64,000 nt of DNA, taken from Litomosoides sigmodontis (Eukaryota > Nematoda > Chromadorea > Rhabditida > Onchocercidae). The notes below the pieces were generated by a model. That model was not told the DNA's origin. It did no database searches and worked only from the letters and a program-made list of their open reading frames with translations. The translations under genes were made by a program, and so were the position numbers. Of the stretch, positions 32,583 through 49,897 are shown piece by piece; position 1 is the stretch's first letter, and each line of letters opens with the position of its first letter. The stretch is taken from the NCBI GenBank assembly GCA_963070105.1, contig OY718804.1:5107317-5171316 (forward strand), read 5' to 3'.

Positions 32583-34748
32583 TTTTTTAAGGTTGCAAAT
32601 TTCCAAGAAAAAAACAGGAAAGCTTTGCAAATAGGCTGATGAAAAGCAGTTGAAAATAAGAGGAGTGAGGGTTATTTCACTCTATGACGGTGATGTGATC
32701 CTCCCAGCTCACTTCATCGTAAAATTAGACTCTTGAAGAGTGGGATGAAGTCAAATTAAACCTTCCTGATAGCAATCTACGCTCCACGTAGTGAAGTAGT
32801 ACAGTACAGAGATATTGACGTTTGCTCCGTTGCAAAAAGGAACAATAATCCGCTGACACTAAATTATTTCGCATCCGTCATACCTCATGCTCGCTTTATC
32901 GTACAGATAAATAATGGGCGGAAATTGCTAAAGTGTTATAGTTCGTGAGAAGCCGAAATTGAAGAGAGGTGTATTGTGTGTCGTATCTTTGTGTGTTCCC
33001 TTCCTTCTTCCTTCCTCCCTCAATGTCTCTTCATAGGGAAAATGTTGTCATTAAAATGCAAATCCAATTTGCTTAACGGGCATTTTTCAACCAACGATGG
33101 TGAAAGGAAGTCTAATGCCACCCGATATTCCTTCCATCTTTCAAGCAATAACAACACCGTCATGCATTTCATGAAGTTTTTCGCTTTTGTTTACGTGTGC
33201 AGTTTTCATTCACAGCACTTTTCAGTCTTGTAGAGTGCTGAAAAGCAATTAATGAACCCTCCCATACGTATTCATAGAATGTTGAAGTCAACATCCACTT
33301 GAAATTCCACGGAAATAGGCTCAATTGGCACTGTTTGATATAACATTGATGGACTGAGAAAGGAGGCTTCCAACAAATTTATTATCCAATCCCACGGGAC
33401 GAAATCCAGTACGTTAAATTCCTCCATTGCTGCCTTAGTCATTTCTTTCGTCAACATATTTTTACAAAATTGGAATATATGCATTCAGTTCATGCAAAAC
33501 TTTACTCAACCTGAGCTCGGTGCTATTCTGTAACGAGGATCAAAGGCATACCCTCCCCCCGCCCCCATATTAATTCCCTTACAAAGAGAGAATTAGGAGA
33601 GAAATTTCAACTTGAAATCTTCAGGTTCAAATAAATCTCATTTTTGTACTAAATTCATGAATATTCGACAATAAGCCGTACGTACATTCCACATTCATTC
33701 CTGGTGCTGGATGTAGAGAGAGCATTTGGTACGGTTTATGTAAATGATCTTCAGTAAACGCCTCTCCTTAAAAATGATAAGTTTCCTTTTATAACTGGCA
33801 CAACAAGGACAACGCCTTCTCAAACCGTACATTTTCCTGGCTAGCAGGAAAACCATTATGTCCACACTTGCTTGTCGGGCTGCCCTTTCAATTCTCTGCA
33901 GGACATTCTTAATAAACCACGTGGTAAGCTTACTTCCTACCTCTTCAATCTAATTTTTCACTCTTTCTGCACAAGTCTTTTACGCATTGTTTGAATATGC
34001 CTTTTGAACAAATATCTCCTCGTCCATCCCCACCCACTGAAAATTTTAAACTGAATTAGACAAGGAAATGAAGACCGTAACTTCAGAAGTGAGAATAAGA
34101 ACAATGTTCATTGAGAGATGTTAAACTTCTTGTTTCTCACAGATCAGTCTCATCTACTCAACGATTTATGTCTCTGTTCACTTCTCTCTCTAACTTTCAA
34201 TCACACCGTTCAGAGAGCGCCCCTCAACGTCCACACTTGACATTTACCGCCACCTCAATGTAAAATCAACGCTCAACTGCCGCACAGTTCGAAAGCATGC
34301 CTGACACCAAATTACCGATCTTCGTTTGAGGACTCTGCAATATAGCTGCAACCATATTGCGTGCACTCTTGAAATGTGGAATATTTGGATGACGAAGGGA
34401 GTGAGTCGTAGTGGAGAACCTGGTCGCATCTGAATTGACTGATCGCTTTACCCCTCGTTAGTTATGATTCTTGGATGCTGAATTTCAACTATTGCTCCAT
34501 AATTCAGTGATAGAGCAGTAGGCGTCTTAAGGCCTGAAATTCTTTGGCTAACTTCATTAATGACTCGTTGCTTAATAGCATCCAAATGAAACTGGGAGGT
34601 ACAATTTTATAGTAATACCTGATTATGCCAATTAATAATTTGGACTTAAAAGTTAGGCAAACTTACCTAACAAAGTGCGTGGAAAATCGGGCTAATTTTA
34701 TGCTTGTATTAAATTTTTGTTTAGCCTAAAAACAAATCCTTTTTACAG
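32583..34748. other. Divergent intergenic region glr / mrpl-45
   Basis: About 2.2 kb between the divergent starts of the glutamate receptor and mrpl-45. A minus-strand frame at 33272-33484 (70 codons, ATG at 33484, containing EEFNVLDFVPWDWIINLLEA) looks more protein-like than chance but has no partner exons that I can see. Otherwise nothing recognisable. Confidence 0.45.
34741..34748 (+). promoter_or_regulatory. Candidate spliced-leader acceptor of mrpl-45
   Basis: TTTTACAG directly abuts the mrpl-45 ATG and I see no coding exon upstream. In nematodes this arrangement suits trans-splicing of a spliced leader with almost no 5' untranslated sequence left. A hidden upstream exon is the alternative. 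Confidence 0.55.
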
Positions 34749-37058
34749 ATGATGTTACAGAAGACATATAGCTGCTTGCAACGACTAATCTGCCCAGTGT
34801 TTGTCGCTCCAACCAGTCTTGTGCTCATTCCTACTTGCTATGTTCATCATCACAAAGAGCGCCATAACCTACGACTGTTTCTTGGCATTCAGCGCTCAAA
34901 CAGGCACAAAGCTAACAGAAACACACACATTAATGAGCGGAAATTTGCTCGGGTAGATTGTTTTTGAATGAAATTGAGTAATGGGTGCGGCAGCTTTGAC
35001 ATATCATTTTTTATGGGAAAAAAATAATCGACCATAGAATTAACGATTTAAATCGCAGTTTTATTGAAATGAATGGAACCACATAGTTCCATTCGTCGCA
35101 TTACTATTAATAAATTGGAAGCATAAATTACAGCTTCGCGCTAAGAAAAATTTCAACATCGAATTGCCTGATGACGAAATGCAAGAAAAGAAGAAGAAAA
35201 TGAGCCCACTGGATTTACGACTTATGTTGCTGAAGAGAGGAATCAATCCGTACAGAGATGTCACACCGCAGACATGGAAAGAGTTTCAAGTGACTTTCAA
35301 CTCTTGTTGTTAGTTTTTTATCAGTTTTTATCATCATGTCTCCTCTTTATGGTGATTAAAACGGAAACGTTCTCTATGTAGGATGTATTTCTTTAGAAAT
35401 TTTTCGAAACTTGAGATGTATCATTTCAGATCAAGTAATGGATCCTTTTATTCCGCGAGAAGGACCTTCACATGATAATCCTTACACTATTTTTCGAAAA
35501 AACCCACTGAAATTATTAGGTTTTCCTTTCTTATTTCCTCCAGAATTCCACGAAAAGAAAGAATCTTTGGAATACGCGTTATTGAGAGCAGAAGAAGGGA
35601 AATTTACAGTGTACCAGCACAAGTGTGTCATTTTTTGGTTCATCTCTGTCACTAAAATAGCATTTGTAAAATGAGGCTATAAAAGTTCTAATATGTGTTT
35701 TGATGCATATATGGGTTCTGAACGCTTTCTGATTAATTTTTACCAATTTTTCAAAATTTCTTGCAATTTTCAGATATTTTAACTATAAACACGGCGTGAA
35801 AAGAATACGAAAAAGAAAGGGATTTGAAAATTTCAGTGTTAAAGTAAGTTGGATACGGAGAGATAATAAACCTGAACTATGAGAACTGTTTGCAGTATTA
35901 TTCAATCAACGACCGTATTTAGGAATAGCAATTAGGATGTTCTAAATTCATTTTTTTTCCAGACTTTTCCGACTACTGCTGATGAGGTTTATGTTGAAGC
36001 TCATCGAGCCTTGATGGCTCGTGATAAAACTTCACTACAAAAATATATAACAGAAACTGCGTTTGGAGTAAGTTGCTTTATACTTTTACAAGAACTATTA
36101 GAATTTCTGATTCATTTTCTCCGTTTACTTTCTATGTTATTTATACCTTCGAAGTTACTTTATTTTTATTACGCATTTGTTTACCCTTCTCCAATTCTGG
36201 CATTATTTTGTCCATATTCATCAACTGACCCTAACGATTTATAATTTGATCACGTTTACTGACACTTTCTATGTTTTAACATATCAACTTGCTTTTTCGT
36301 GTAATAGTTAAGGAATTATTACACATTTTAGCGATTGATGTGTACGTAAAAGACCATAGCTCAATTTATTCTGCATAATTATGCGCACTCTATACAGTTA
36401 TACAGTTTAATTGCAGAAAATGTGGCCAGATGTGGAAAGTGGTTCAGTAATATGGGAACTAGTGGAACATATTGAACCATCACGCGTTGTATCTGTTCGT
36501 TGTGTTGATTTCCCACAAAAATCTGGAAATGATATTGCCCAGATCATCGTTCGAATGCATACAATGCAGGTATTAATTATATTTGCTTGTTATTTAATTA
36601 TTGGCAACACTGCCTGTAGTTCGGTGTGTTTTCTTTAAAGAAGGAAAAAGTTAATTCTTTCAGTTGCAAACACTTGATTGGAAATTAATTTTGCAGAAAA
36701 TTGCACTTTATGACCGTTTTGGTCGATTAATACTCGGAACAGAACATGAAGCGAAACCAGTACTAGAATATGTAGTGTTCGAAAATCATATTGCTAGCTT
36801 TGATGGCACATGGAGATTACATGACAAAGTTTACCCAGAATGGATTAAGCCTAAACGAGACTTACCTAGGTTTGTGTCCATATGCATCTGTAGATAAATT
36901 ATTGCTGTGGCTGGTGGTTGTGTTTTTTACATGAAATAGAAGGTAATAAATGTTTTTGCAGGCAGTCGAGGATTTCTCAAGAGCACTTAAAAGTCCAGAC
37001 CAGGCAACCGCTTAAATTAGGTGGTGGTCGAGAATTACCGGTTTCTGAGGAAAAGTGA
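34749..37058 (+). CDS. mrpl-45: Mitochondrial ribosomal protein mL45
   Basis: Eight exons: 34749-34952, 35134-35308, 35430-35622, 35774-35843, 35963-36067, 36417-36569, 36697-36869 and 36962-37058. All phases agree, giving about 389 residues (human MRPL45: 306). mL45 is a large mitoribosomal subunit protein near the exit tunnel that helps anchor ribosomes to the inner membrane. The conserved Tim44-like half is clear: FPTTADEVYVEAHRALMARD, WELVEHIEPSRVVSVRC, QIIVRMHTMQ|KIALYDRFGRL, VLEYVVFENHIASFDGTWRL and DKVYPEWIKPKR. The N-terminus is basic and poorly conserved, as expected for a targeting sequence. Exon 2 could start 12 bases earlier (35122) at a second in-phase acceptor. Confidence 0.92.
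35071..35094. repeat. Short perfect hairpin in mrpl-45 intron 1
   Basis: GAATGGAAC and GTTCCATTC are perfect inverted copies around a 6-base loop, close upstream of exon 2. Probably incidental. Confidence 0.7.
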
Positions 37059-37567
37059 TAAGCTTATCGCTATATCCATGGTTGTTATAATAACTAGGGT
37101 TGAGAATCGCTTCTGCTCGTAAATGCCGCTTGTGATAATATGCCTTTGACGTGATGTAAAAAATGTGCAGCTATGTTTACATCTTTGAATGGATATTATC
37201 TACGAAAGTCGTCTAATAAAATGAAAAATTTTTATTTTTGTGGAAAAGTCTGCTTTTTGTAAAATGCAAATCAATATTCGCTTGCATGAACTTATTCGCT
37301 AGTAGCATTTCCAAGTGTTTTTTTGTTGGTGGCCACTGGAGTGAATGCTCTCTTGGACTGTACGGGGTCTGGTACTGTCGCTGGTTGTGTGTAAATAACC
37401 AGTCGATAAGGTATAAAGGTTACGGAATTTTAGTGTAGAGTATGACGCGCACTTGGCGCGTCATATCTTTCAACTTGTAGTGGAAGATTCATTGTTTCTT
37501 TGTTGAAGTTCATATTCTTACAGGTTCGAAATTCAGTTGTGAAATTACAGTAGTAAAGGACTTGACA
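37059..37567. other. Spacer mrpl-45 to dss-1
   Basis: About 510 bases between two genes on the same strand. TTACAG-type sites lie just before the dss-1 ATG (near 37517 and 37551) and could accept a spliced leader. The minus frame 37430-37774 is a shadow of dss-1. Confidence 0.5.
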
Positions 37568-38235
37568 ATGACAGAAGGCAAAAGCAGAAGTAGATCGGAA
37601 GACAATCAGCATAAAATGGAGACACATATCGAAGAAGATGACGAGTTTGAAGAGTTCCCTCAACAAGACTGGCAGGCTAAGGATGGTGCTGAAGACGAAG
37701 AGGTCTGGCATTACTGCATGCTTGAAACATAAACATTCGCTTTGAGCAGTTTGTGGATGCACCGTGCAGAGCACATAAGCTTTGTTTATAGTACTTTAAC
37801 TTCGCATCGACCTATAATCTTATCAGTATGTGACGACCGATTTGTTAATGTTTTTTTAACCCTTTGCAGTTACTGACAGTGTAAATATGGGGATGTTTTT
37901 CGGTCAACTGTGCTGTCGGAATTCTATGCATTATCTGTTGTATTTTTCGTGATGCCTTTTTTGGGTTTCTTGAAATTCAGATGAATTTCCTACAATCATA
38001 ACTAGTTATAGGAACTGAATGTGTGGGAAGACAACTGGGATGATGAAGCAAACGAAAATGATTTCGCTAAACAGCTAAGGTTTGCTTCTTGTTCTTTAAA
38101 CATTTTATTAGTTTCTGAAGTTTTATCACAGTGATGTACGATATATGATGTACAAAATTGTTTTCATTTGAGATTCTTCATTGTTTTTATTCCAGAGAAG
38201 AACTTGCTAAACATGGTCACGGCACTGCAACATGA
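37568..38235 (+). CDS. dss-1: DSS1/SEM1, proteasome lid and BRCA2-binding peptide
   Basis: Three exons (37568-37702, 38012-38079, 38196-38235) give an 80-residue acidic protein; human SEM1 is 70. The family signature is intact: EEDDEFEEFPQQDW, then LNVWEDNWDDEANENDFAKQ, then LREELAKHG at the C-terminus. SEM1 is a disordered chaperone-like subunit of the 26S proteasome lid and of the TREX-2 and BRCA2 complexes. The N-terminus has an extra basic stretch (TEGKSRSRSEDNQHK) before the acidic core, which accounts for the added length. It lies downstream of mrpl-45 on the same strand. Confidence 0.96.
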
Positions 38236-38471
38236 CTGACTCTGTAATACGGATGTTTCATTAATTTCCAGTTTTAATTCATTGAGTTTTCTTAAACCGT
38301 ATGTTATAAACTTCTTTATTTTTATGCCAAGAGGAACAAAATTAATTTGATCGGCAGAATAAAGACTTTTTGTAAAATGACATGCAACTGAAAAATTTCC
38401 TCTATCCGAATATCATAGTTCTACGACTTAAATGATTTAAAATGAACTTACACTACTTCTGCCTCCATGTT

Positions 38472-39481
38472 CTATTCAATGTTATCTTCGCGAGTATGTT
38501 GTATTTCGTAGCCGTCATATGTTAAATTAGGATCAACCTCAAAAGTATGCGGGGTAGGCTGTGGTTCTCCGAATTTGATTCCACTTTCCGCTAAGGCACC
38601 AAAAAATGCAGAGGCCTGTAAATTTTGACAGTGGAAGAAATAACAAGTAACTTCATCTCATATAACAAAAAAACAGAAAGCAAAGAAGTTATAACTTAGA
38701 CGATTTTTCGAAAAAAAATTTACGTGTGCACTCCTTTTGATATCTGCCATATCAATATCTTGTAAGAAATGTATTCCAGCCATGGCACACCTTAAACCGA
38801 GTACACGGCCAATATTTGCACAGGCAGAAATATCAGAGAGACTGAAATAATTTTCAAAAATTTTCATAAATTACAGATCTTTGAAAGAACGGATTTTAAA
38901 GGAAATTGGAGAAATGTTGGATAGTGAAAGTCAAATGGCTGCAGTGTTACTAGTTTGAATGGCAACTGAAACTACCTTAGAAGGGGTGTCCAACCTATCC
39001 AGCACACTGCAGAGTGCGCTGTACTTTATAAAAATCAGACAACCTAGAACCCTTAAAAATTTGTAATGATTTCAGTCTTATACTACTTGACGAACCTGGG
39101 AAGCTGTGCAGATATCTGCTTTTCTCGCGAAGATGCCGTTAACACGGTGCCCTCCTTATAGTGTTCTATGCTACCTTCAACGTATCGCCGATGTCGCTGG
39201 AAATTTGCTCTGGAAACTTTTAATTGAGGAAGTTCAAGAAATAATTACCATTTGCAGTAATTAGAATAGAGACTCCTTTCACATTTTTTATTCTCATATG
39301 AATGTACCTGTACTTCTGAAAATCTGTGCAATCAAAAATATGAGATTCACCTATATATAAATGAATGTTTGTGTCGATCAATATCCATTCCGTAGCCTGT
39401 GGGATAAGCTTGGAGACCAAGATGCTCAATATTCCGAGGGTTTCGATTGATGAATTTTGCTAACAATCGTAAACGTTTCAT
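38472..39481 (-). CDS. mrpl-18: Mitochondrial ribosomal protein uL18m
   Basis: Four exons (39481-39351, 39209-39096, 38841-38724, 38615-38472), all in phase, give 168 residues (human MRPL18: 180). Visible blocks are FINRNPRNIEHLGLQA; RHRRYVEGSIEHYKEGTVL, followed by TASSREKQ; SDISACANIGRVLGLRCAMA, followed by GIHFL; and a C-terminal ESGIKFGEPQPTPHTFEVD. These match MRPL18 (NRNPRNLELL, VEALVEHQNGKVV, IGRVLAQRCLEAGI). The protein belongs to the large mitoribosomal subunit and binds 5S or its structural substitute. It converges with dss-1, leaving only about 236 bases between their stops. Confidence 0.92.
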
Positions 39482-40835
39482 TCTAAAAGGTTTGAAGAGG
39501 TCAAACAGAAAGTTATACCATAGGACGAATTAACACAAAAGTAAAACAACTATACTCACTCTCAAACCATCTCAAAGAGGCCGTTGAATGGAAGTGGAAC
39601 TCCAGTACTACAACTCACACCCCTGAATACTTCCCGGAGCCCAGAATATTAATTTTACACTGACGAAGTATGTCTTTTTGGAAAGTTCTAAGATTTTTTT
39701 TGGGCATATATTCTTCTCCTGCTTTGCTTCAAACATTTAAAAATATTACTACATGTATTCCTAAAATAACAACATAGGATAAGCAACCGGTAGTTTAGCT
39801 CACGTGACCAGATACTATTGTTCAAAAAAAAGTAATTCAATCAAAATGCGCTTGTTTTTATCATAATAGGAAAGTTGTAATAATTTGAATACAGGAACAA
39901 ATGACCCATTTTTAAGAAGGAACGAAAACAAAGCAACCACGTTACGAATATACCGTTTTTAAATGAACCGTACATAAGCATAGACTAGAAATCTAATAGA
40001 AGACGATAAGGATTCAAACTAAAACCAAAAATCTAATAATCAAAGCTTCCCACCCTACCAATATTCCTAAAAAATATAAGACATAGCATTTCACCAACAC
40101 GTAAGATTGACAGATTAAAACGGCTCAACAAGAAGATACTACACTTTCCAAACGATGTACGCTATGCATTGAATAGTTTTGATACATGGTATTGAATAGT
40201 TTTTTGAATAAAAAGAGAGATATAACAATAAAAACTACAAGCAAAACTTCCTCCTACAGAGACTTAAAATACAAATTATTATTTAGAGTTCCCAATACAA
40301 GTTGGTTTTCAACTAGCAAGTATGTACAAAAAAGAAAACAATCAATACCCGCACCAGAAAGAAAATATTTTTACAAGAAAACTGAATGAAGGAATTTAGG
40401 TACCATATTTAGGTACCATACATTAATTCCGCCCTTCTAGAAATATAAAATGAACAAGTGCATGTAATGCCATATCAATACCTCCTCGCTGGACGGTTCT
40501 CAAAACACTAAATCGCACAATTGCTACAAGTGAAAGAACAAGACAGAAGTTGATTTTAAAAATATCGATGACAGTTACAAGGCAACAGAAAGTAGCAAGA
40601 AACGAAGACGACAAATTTACTGGTCTGCATATTCTTACATTAGCAGTTGGCTTTATAACGATATTCATATGCTCTTATGAATCTAATTCCTAATAGCTCA
40701 GCAGATAAGATTAATTATTAACAATTAAACTTTTCAATTTAAAAGGCAGAAATTCCGCATCAGTAAGGGGAAAGGGAGAAAAAAAAAAGCTAATTTGACA
40801 AAATGATTAAATCGGTGTAAATTCGGAAACATTAA
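39482..40835. other. Intergenic, mrpl-18 to R3H gene
   Basis: AT-rich spacer of 1.35 kb between two minus-strand genes. Short frames (40186-40389 plus, 40423-40668 minus) resemble nothing I know. Confidence 0.5.
39483..39490 (-). promoter_or_regulatory. Candidate spliced-leader acceptor of mrpl-18
   Basis: On the coding strand CCTTTTAG precedes the ATG by one base (CCTTTTAG-A-ATG), with no coding exon seen upstream, as for a trans-spliced nematode mRNA. Confidence 0.5.
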
Positions 40836-45695
<4,860 letters not shown>

Positions 45696-46382
45696 CACGC
45701 ATCCTGAAACGTATACTTGTAAATATATTGACAAACTGAATATTATGATCGTTGTATTCTTTCTATTTCACAAAAAGACCTGATTTGGCGAGAAAAATCA
45801 TAAAAGCTGGGCTGAATACCCACTTCAGTGACAAAATTGTTTTATCTCCAACTGTGAAACAAGACCTCACGTCATTCAATATCAAATGATGAAAGCTGCG
45901 TTATGTAGTGAAGAATCGACACAAAAAAAAATCGGCAACTGCAGGATACAAGTAATTATGCAAATGATGTCAAATTTGGAATAATTTTTTATTTTTTGCT
46001 TATCCACCTGGCTTCAACGAGTCAGTTACATAAAAAAAAGAGCTGAGGATTTTATCCGCAGGTTTAATGAACATGTTTAGTATCCAATTTTATCAATACA
46101 AGCGATCAGAAAGTTCACTGTGCGGTGACACTATACTAACGAGAAAAATATGAGTCAAATGTAGTGCGTGTAACAACAGTTAACAAAGTGAGCAGTGACC
46201 AAAAGGGTAATACAAGCAAAACAGGATTAGAAACTGTATTCATTCGAATTTTAACTATTTAACTGTTACTGACCACCCAAATTCAAACGTCTTTTTTCGT
46301 TTAGTATTACGGTGATCCATTAGTCAGACGTTTGCATATCAGGGAGGATCGAAACCGCACAAAGACCTGATCTTTAGTCTTC

Positions 46383-47326
46383 TTAGAACATAGGCAACAA
46401 AATTCCTTGCACTACTTCCGAGTAAAGTACTTCTATATCCACAACTAGATAAGCTAATTCAGCAACATGCGGCGATTATTTTTTATTGTTAGTGGTGCTA
46501 TATTTTACATACGTGTAGTTACACATATATAGTTTTGAAAAATTCATAACGGGAAAGTTAGATGAAAAATAAGAGCCTTCAGATATAGACTTGCTCTCTC
46601 ATCACAAGTGGATACATACTCTGGAAATGAGCTCACATGGGAGATAGGAACACAGAGAAAAAGACTAAGTGAGCATGACTTTTCTACCAGTAAGACGCAA
46701 GACTGCACGTCATCATAAGTATCTTCACTGACACCATAGGTTTCCAGACAAGTGAAAATAGTTCCAGAGGGCTGTAACTCAACCAAACGTACAGCATAAC
46801 CTTCGGATCCATCCTCAGCGTGAATGGAACCTGCCCAACACACTCCAATTTAACGGCCCCATCTTCTAATTCATTAATGCGTTTAGGAGCTAGCTTATGC
46901 ATGTCGCAAACACGCATGAATTCATAACTGCTAGACACACATGGCGCAGTGATCCATGACTGAATGAAGCATTTTATCGTGGAATCATAAATGTTGGATT
47001 GGATGAGAAGACCTGTCAGGCTGTTAACAGAAAAAAATATTTACAGCGATAAATGAAAGGGTGCCACGCACGATGATGATGTAAGGTGCCGTCAACACGA
47101 GAACCCTCCACCCGTACAACTGCACCTCACTTACGAATGACATGAACTCCTTGGCAGTACCACGCTACTGAGCCGCAATCGCCCTGCAACTTTCGACCCT
47201 TTCACCGACAAAGCAAGTGTCAACTAAAGAACACGGCGAGCACACGGGTTCCTCTATTCTGTGCAGCAGCAGCAGCACAAGTGTCAAGCAATAATCATCA
47301 TTGACCGCTTTATGCAAATCATCCAT
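46383..47326 (-). CDS. Possible Tudor-like gene, frame broken twice
   Basis: Three coding-looking blocks share a strand but not one frame. From the ATG at 47326 the frame reads MDDLHKAVNDDY ... LVDTCFVGERVESCRA, then stops. A frame one base earlier continues DCGSVAWYCQGVHVIR to a GTAAGT donor, joining in phase to LLIQSNIYDSTIKCFIQSWI ... EDGAVKLECVG. A second one-base shift near 46.83 kb is needed to reach AEDGSEGYAVRLVELQPSG. Both breaks sit at GGG runs. The YAVRLVEL...SG end and the aromatic VAWY block are Tudor-like, but I would not rely on that. The C-terminal end (VDIEVLYSEVVQGILLPMF, stop near 46383) is tentative. A pseudogene, or a real gene with sequencing errors, fits equally well. 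Confidence 0.35.
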
Positions 47327-47770
47327 CTCTATTTAAAGGATCAGTATGCATAAAATAAAAATTGAAAGGCGGCAGGTGTATAATGTATGTCACATATTCA
47401 AATAACTTAAAATTACACAGTGACATTGATAGGCTAACAAAATAAATAGAAAAAGAAACTTACTACAACTAAGACTTTTCGGTAAAGAGCAGAAGCTCCA
47501 ACGAACGGTAAAGGATGGAGGCAACTATTACTACCAATTTAAGAAAATTACCTGCATAAAGCTACGCCGTAATATCTGAAGTGGATGAGTTATACGAAGA
47601 AGTATGCAGAAAATATTGACGTACAATAAATAGGACATTAAGAAATTAAGAAAGGAACTACTACATTCTACACCCTGCCTTTCTTTCAAAATCCGACATC
47701 AGTGGCATCAGTGAATTCCTAAACGAAACGTTGAAACTTCATTCACATAGTTAATTAAGCTTTCTACATA

Positions 47771-49632
47771 TCAATCACCCACAATCAATTTGTTATCATC
47801 AGTAAATTGATAAGGTGGCACTTCAAGATTACTTGGTGCGGGTCCGAAGCGTATACGACCAGAGGTGTCAAATGTTGAACCATGACATGGGCAGTAATAA
47901 CCGCCATATTCTCCTTTTCCTGCTATAAAATAAAGTTGATATTCAATCATTTAATGTTTATTTAAAGACAACTCACCAACTCCTTTCTTTATTTCCCTAT
48001 TTATCACACATCTATAAATATACCTGCCTAAATAAACAATATATACCCTTGTTCAGCACATCATTTGGATCCATAGGTTATAAACTGCTTCCAACTTATG
48101 AAGTAACTATGTTATTGTAAAATCATATTTTTTAATTTACGTCTACTAGCTGACTTTGGTCACTGAAATTAAAATTAGTGATAGTAATTAAAACTAGTAA
48201 CAACACTGGAATTTCTCGAACCTAGTGGAACACATCCAAGATGAGGGCAAACACCAATTGTTATAAGCCATTCATCCTTCTTTACTCGTTGATCATCAGT
48301 CTGCGGATCGCGTAATTCGCTTATATTCACACTTTTTGCTTTTTCGATATCATCTTCAGAACGATGGGCCACAAGCAACGGTTTCCCACGCCAAGTATAT
48401 GTTTTGCACTAAGATTTTCAAAAAGGAGTTTTAATGAAAAGTTGTAAAATTATTGAATGAGATACAACAAATAAAGAAAAATCAATGTTTAAAATTAGGC
48501 ACCGTTTGATACTGATTAAAAGTGATAGAATAAATAATGGTAGCAGTACTACTTTAATTTTATATGAAGCTGTAAATTACATTACTTTTCTTAGATGCTG
48601 CACAAAGTAGATTCCTTAAGTAATAACATAGAACTTTCACTTTTTTGGAGTTCTAAATTCAATTTTACCTGTCCCTCGGGGATTTCACTAAGATCAATTT
48701 CTGTATTTGCCATAGCTAATTGATCAGCTGGCATACTTTTGTAGGTGGCAAGTGACTGTACAAACTTCGTAGCCATATAGAGGTAAACTGCTCCGTTTAC
48801 TGTAAATTATTGCCATGTATATTGTTAGAAATATGATAGAATTTTTAGTAGCAGTAGCAAAATGTTAAGAAGCTGGAAATACACCTCCAAACAACAGTCC
48901 TTGAGCTGTTGCACGACGGTAATCCTCAGTATCTCTAGAGGGTTTTGTTGAGTCACTAGCTGCCTTCGATCGTTCATCATGGTATTTCGGAAACGTTATA
49001 TCGGTGTGAATTAAACGACGTGATGCTGCTGGAAAAAAAATTGATTGGAAAAATACACTACTGATAGCAAAGTGACTGCCGGATTCATAAACTTGCATAT
49101 TTACAAGCAATCCCGTATGATCTGGACATTAAATGGAATTCAAGTTGAATTGACAGTTTGCAATATCGAGCTACACATTGTTTCTTCGCATTCAAATAAA
49201 ATATAAGAATAAATGATCTCAATTTCCCACTAACCGACAATTCGTTTAACAGACATCGTAGACAACATGTAACCGGAAGATGGGGTATCCAACCCCAAGT
49301 TTCGACTGGTTGATATTACCACTGGAACACTGCCATCTCTACCCTTTGTAGGTACTGATATCTGCAAACATCCAAACGACTGACTTCCACACACCTGGAG
49401 AAAAACCAAATTACAAGAAAATTTATTTGCTCTTTAATTAGGTCCTCGCCTGCCATTTAACACTTAAAAAGGGTCTCATACGTATATTGCACTGGAACGC
49501 TATGCTTAAGCGTTCTAGTGCAATAGAAACATGGTCTCTCCTGCTGCAGTTTCACTATTGATAGCGAAAAATAATGTGTATAAAGATCACCTTCTTTAAA
49601 GCTGCTTGATGAGTTCTCACTAATGTCGTCAT
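47771..49632 (-). CDS. isp-1: Rieske iron-sulfur protein of complex III
   Basis: Six exons. Exon 1 (49632-49591) encodes [14 protein letters not shown], a typical mitochondrial presequence; exon 2 is 49394-49235, exon 3 is 49028-48885 ([13 protein letters not shown]), then 48799-48669, about 48408-48229, and the last ends at 47771. The membrane-anchor exon reads [20 protein letters not shown]. The [2Fe-2S] site is complete: CPHLGCVPL and [20 protein letters not shown], then [19 protein letters not shown]. The protein moves electrons from ubiquinol to cytochrome c1. An alternative start at the internal [11 protein letters not shown] in exon 2 would shorten the presequence. It follows ucr-1, another complex III subunit, on the same strand. 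Confidence 0.95.
49486..49524. repeat. 16-bp stem hairpin in isp-1 intron 1
   Basis: ATTGCACTGGAACGCT and AGCGTTCTAGTGCAAT are inverted copies with one mismatch around the 7-base loop ATGCTTA. The hairpin lies inside the first intron of isp-1. Confidence 0.8.
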
Positions 49633-49648
49633 AACTTTTTAGTAACAC

Positions 49649-49657
49649 CTGGAAAAG
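49649..49657 (-). promoter_or_regulatory. Candidate operon-type trans-splice acceptor of isp-1
   Basis: On the coding strand TTTTCCAG lies 16 bases before the isp-1 ATG and about 250 bases after the ucr-1 stop (49898). That spacing is typical for a downstream gene of a nematode operon receiving a spliced leader. Confidence 0.55.
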
Positions 49658-49897
49658 CAAATTTCAAATAAATTCACAAATAAGAATGGTTGAAAACAGC
49701 CAGAAAAATTCATGAAAGTCTGATCACTACTTATGTACTCAGATAGAAAGTGAAAAATACGACATAGAAACATCTCGACAATCTGACACAGTTGCAAAGT
49801 TTATTCTCGTACAACAAAAAAAGAATACAGAGCATTAAAGAATCACAATACTGCTATAATTTCGAAATACTACAACTGAAAAAACCACATTACTACT

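Noticed and set aside
49245..49395. Reading isp-1 as starting at the internal [11 protein letters not shown]
   Set aside because: An upstream exon (49632-49591) gives a better mitochondrial presequence, joins in phase and lies behind a trans-splice-like site; kept only as an alternative start.
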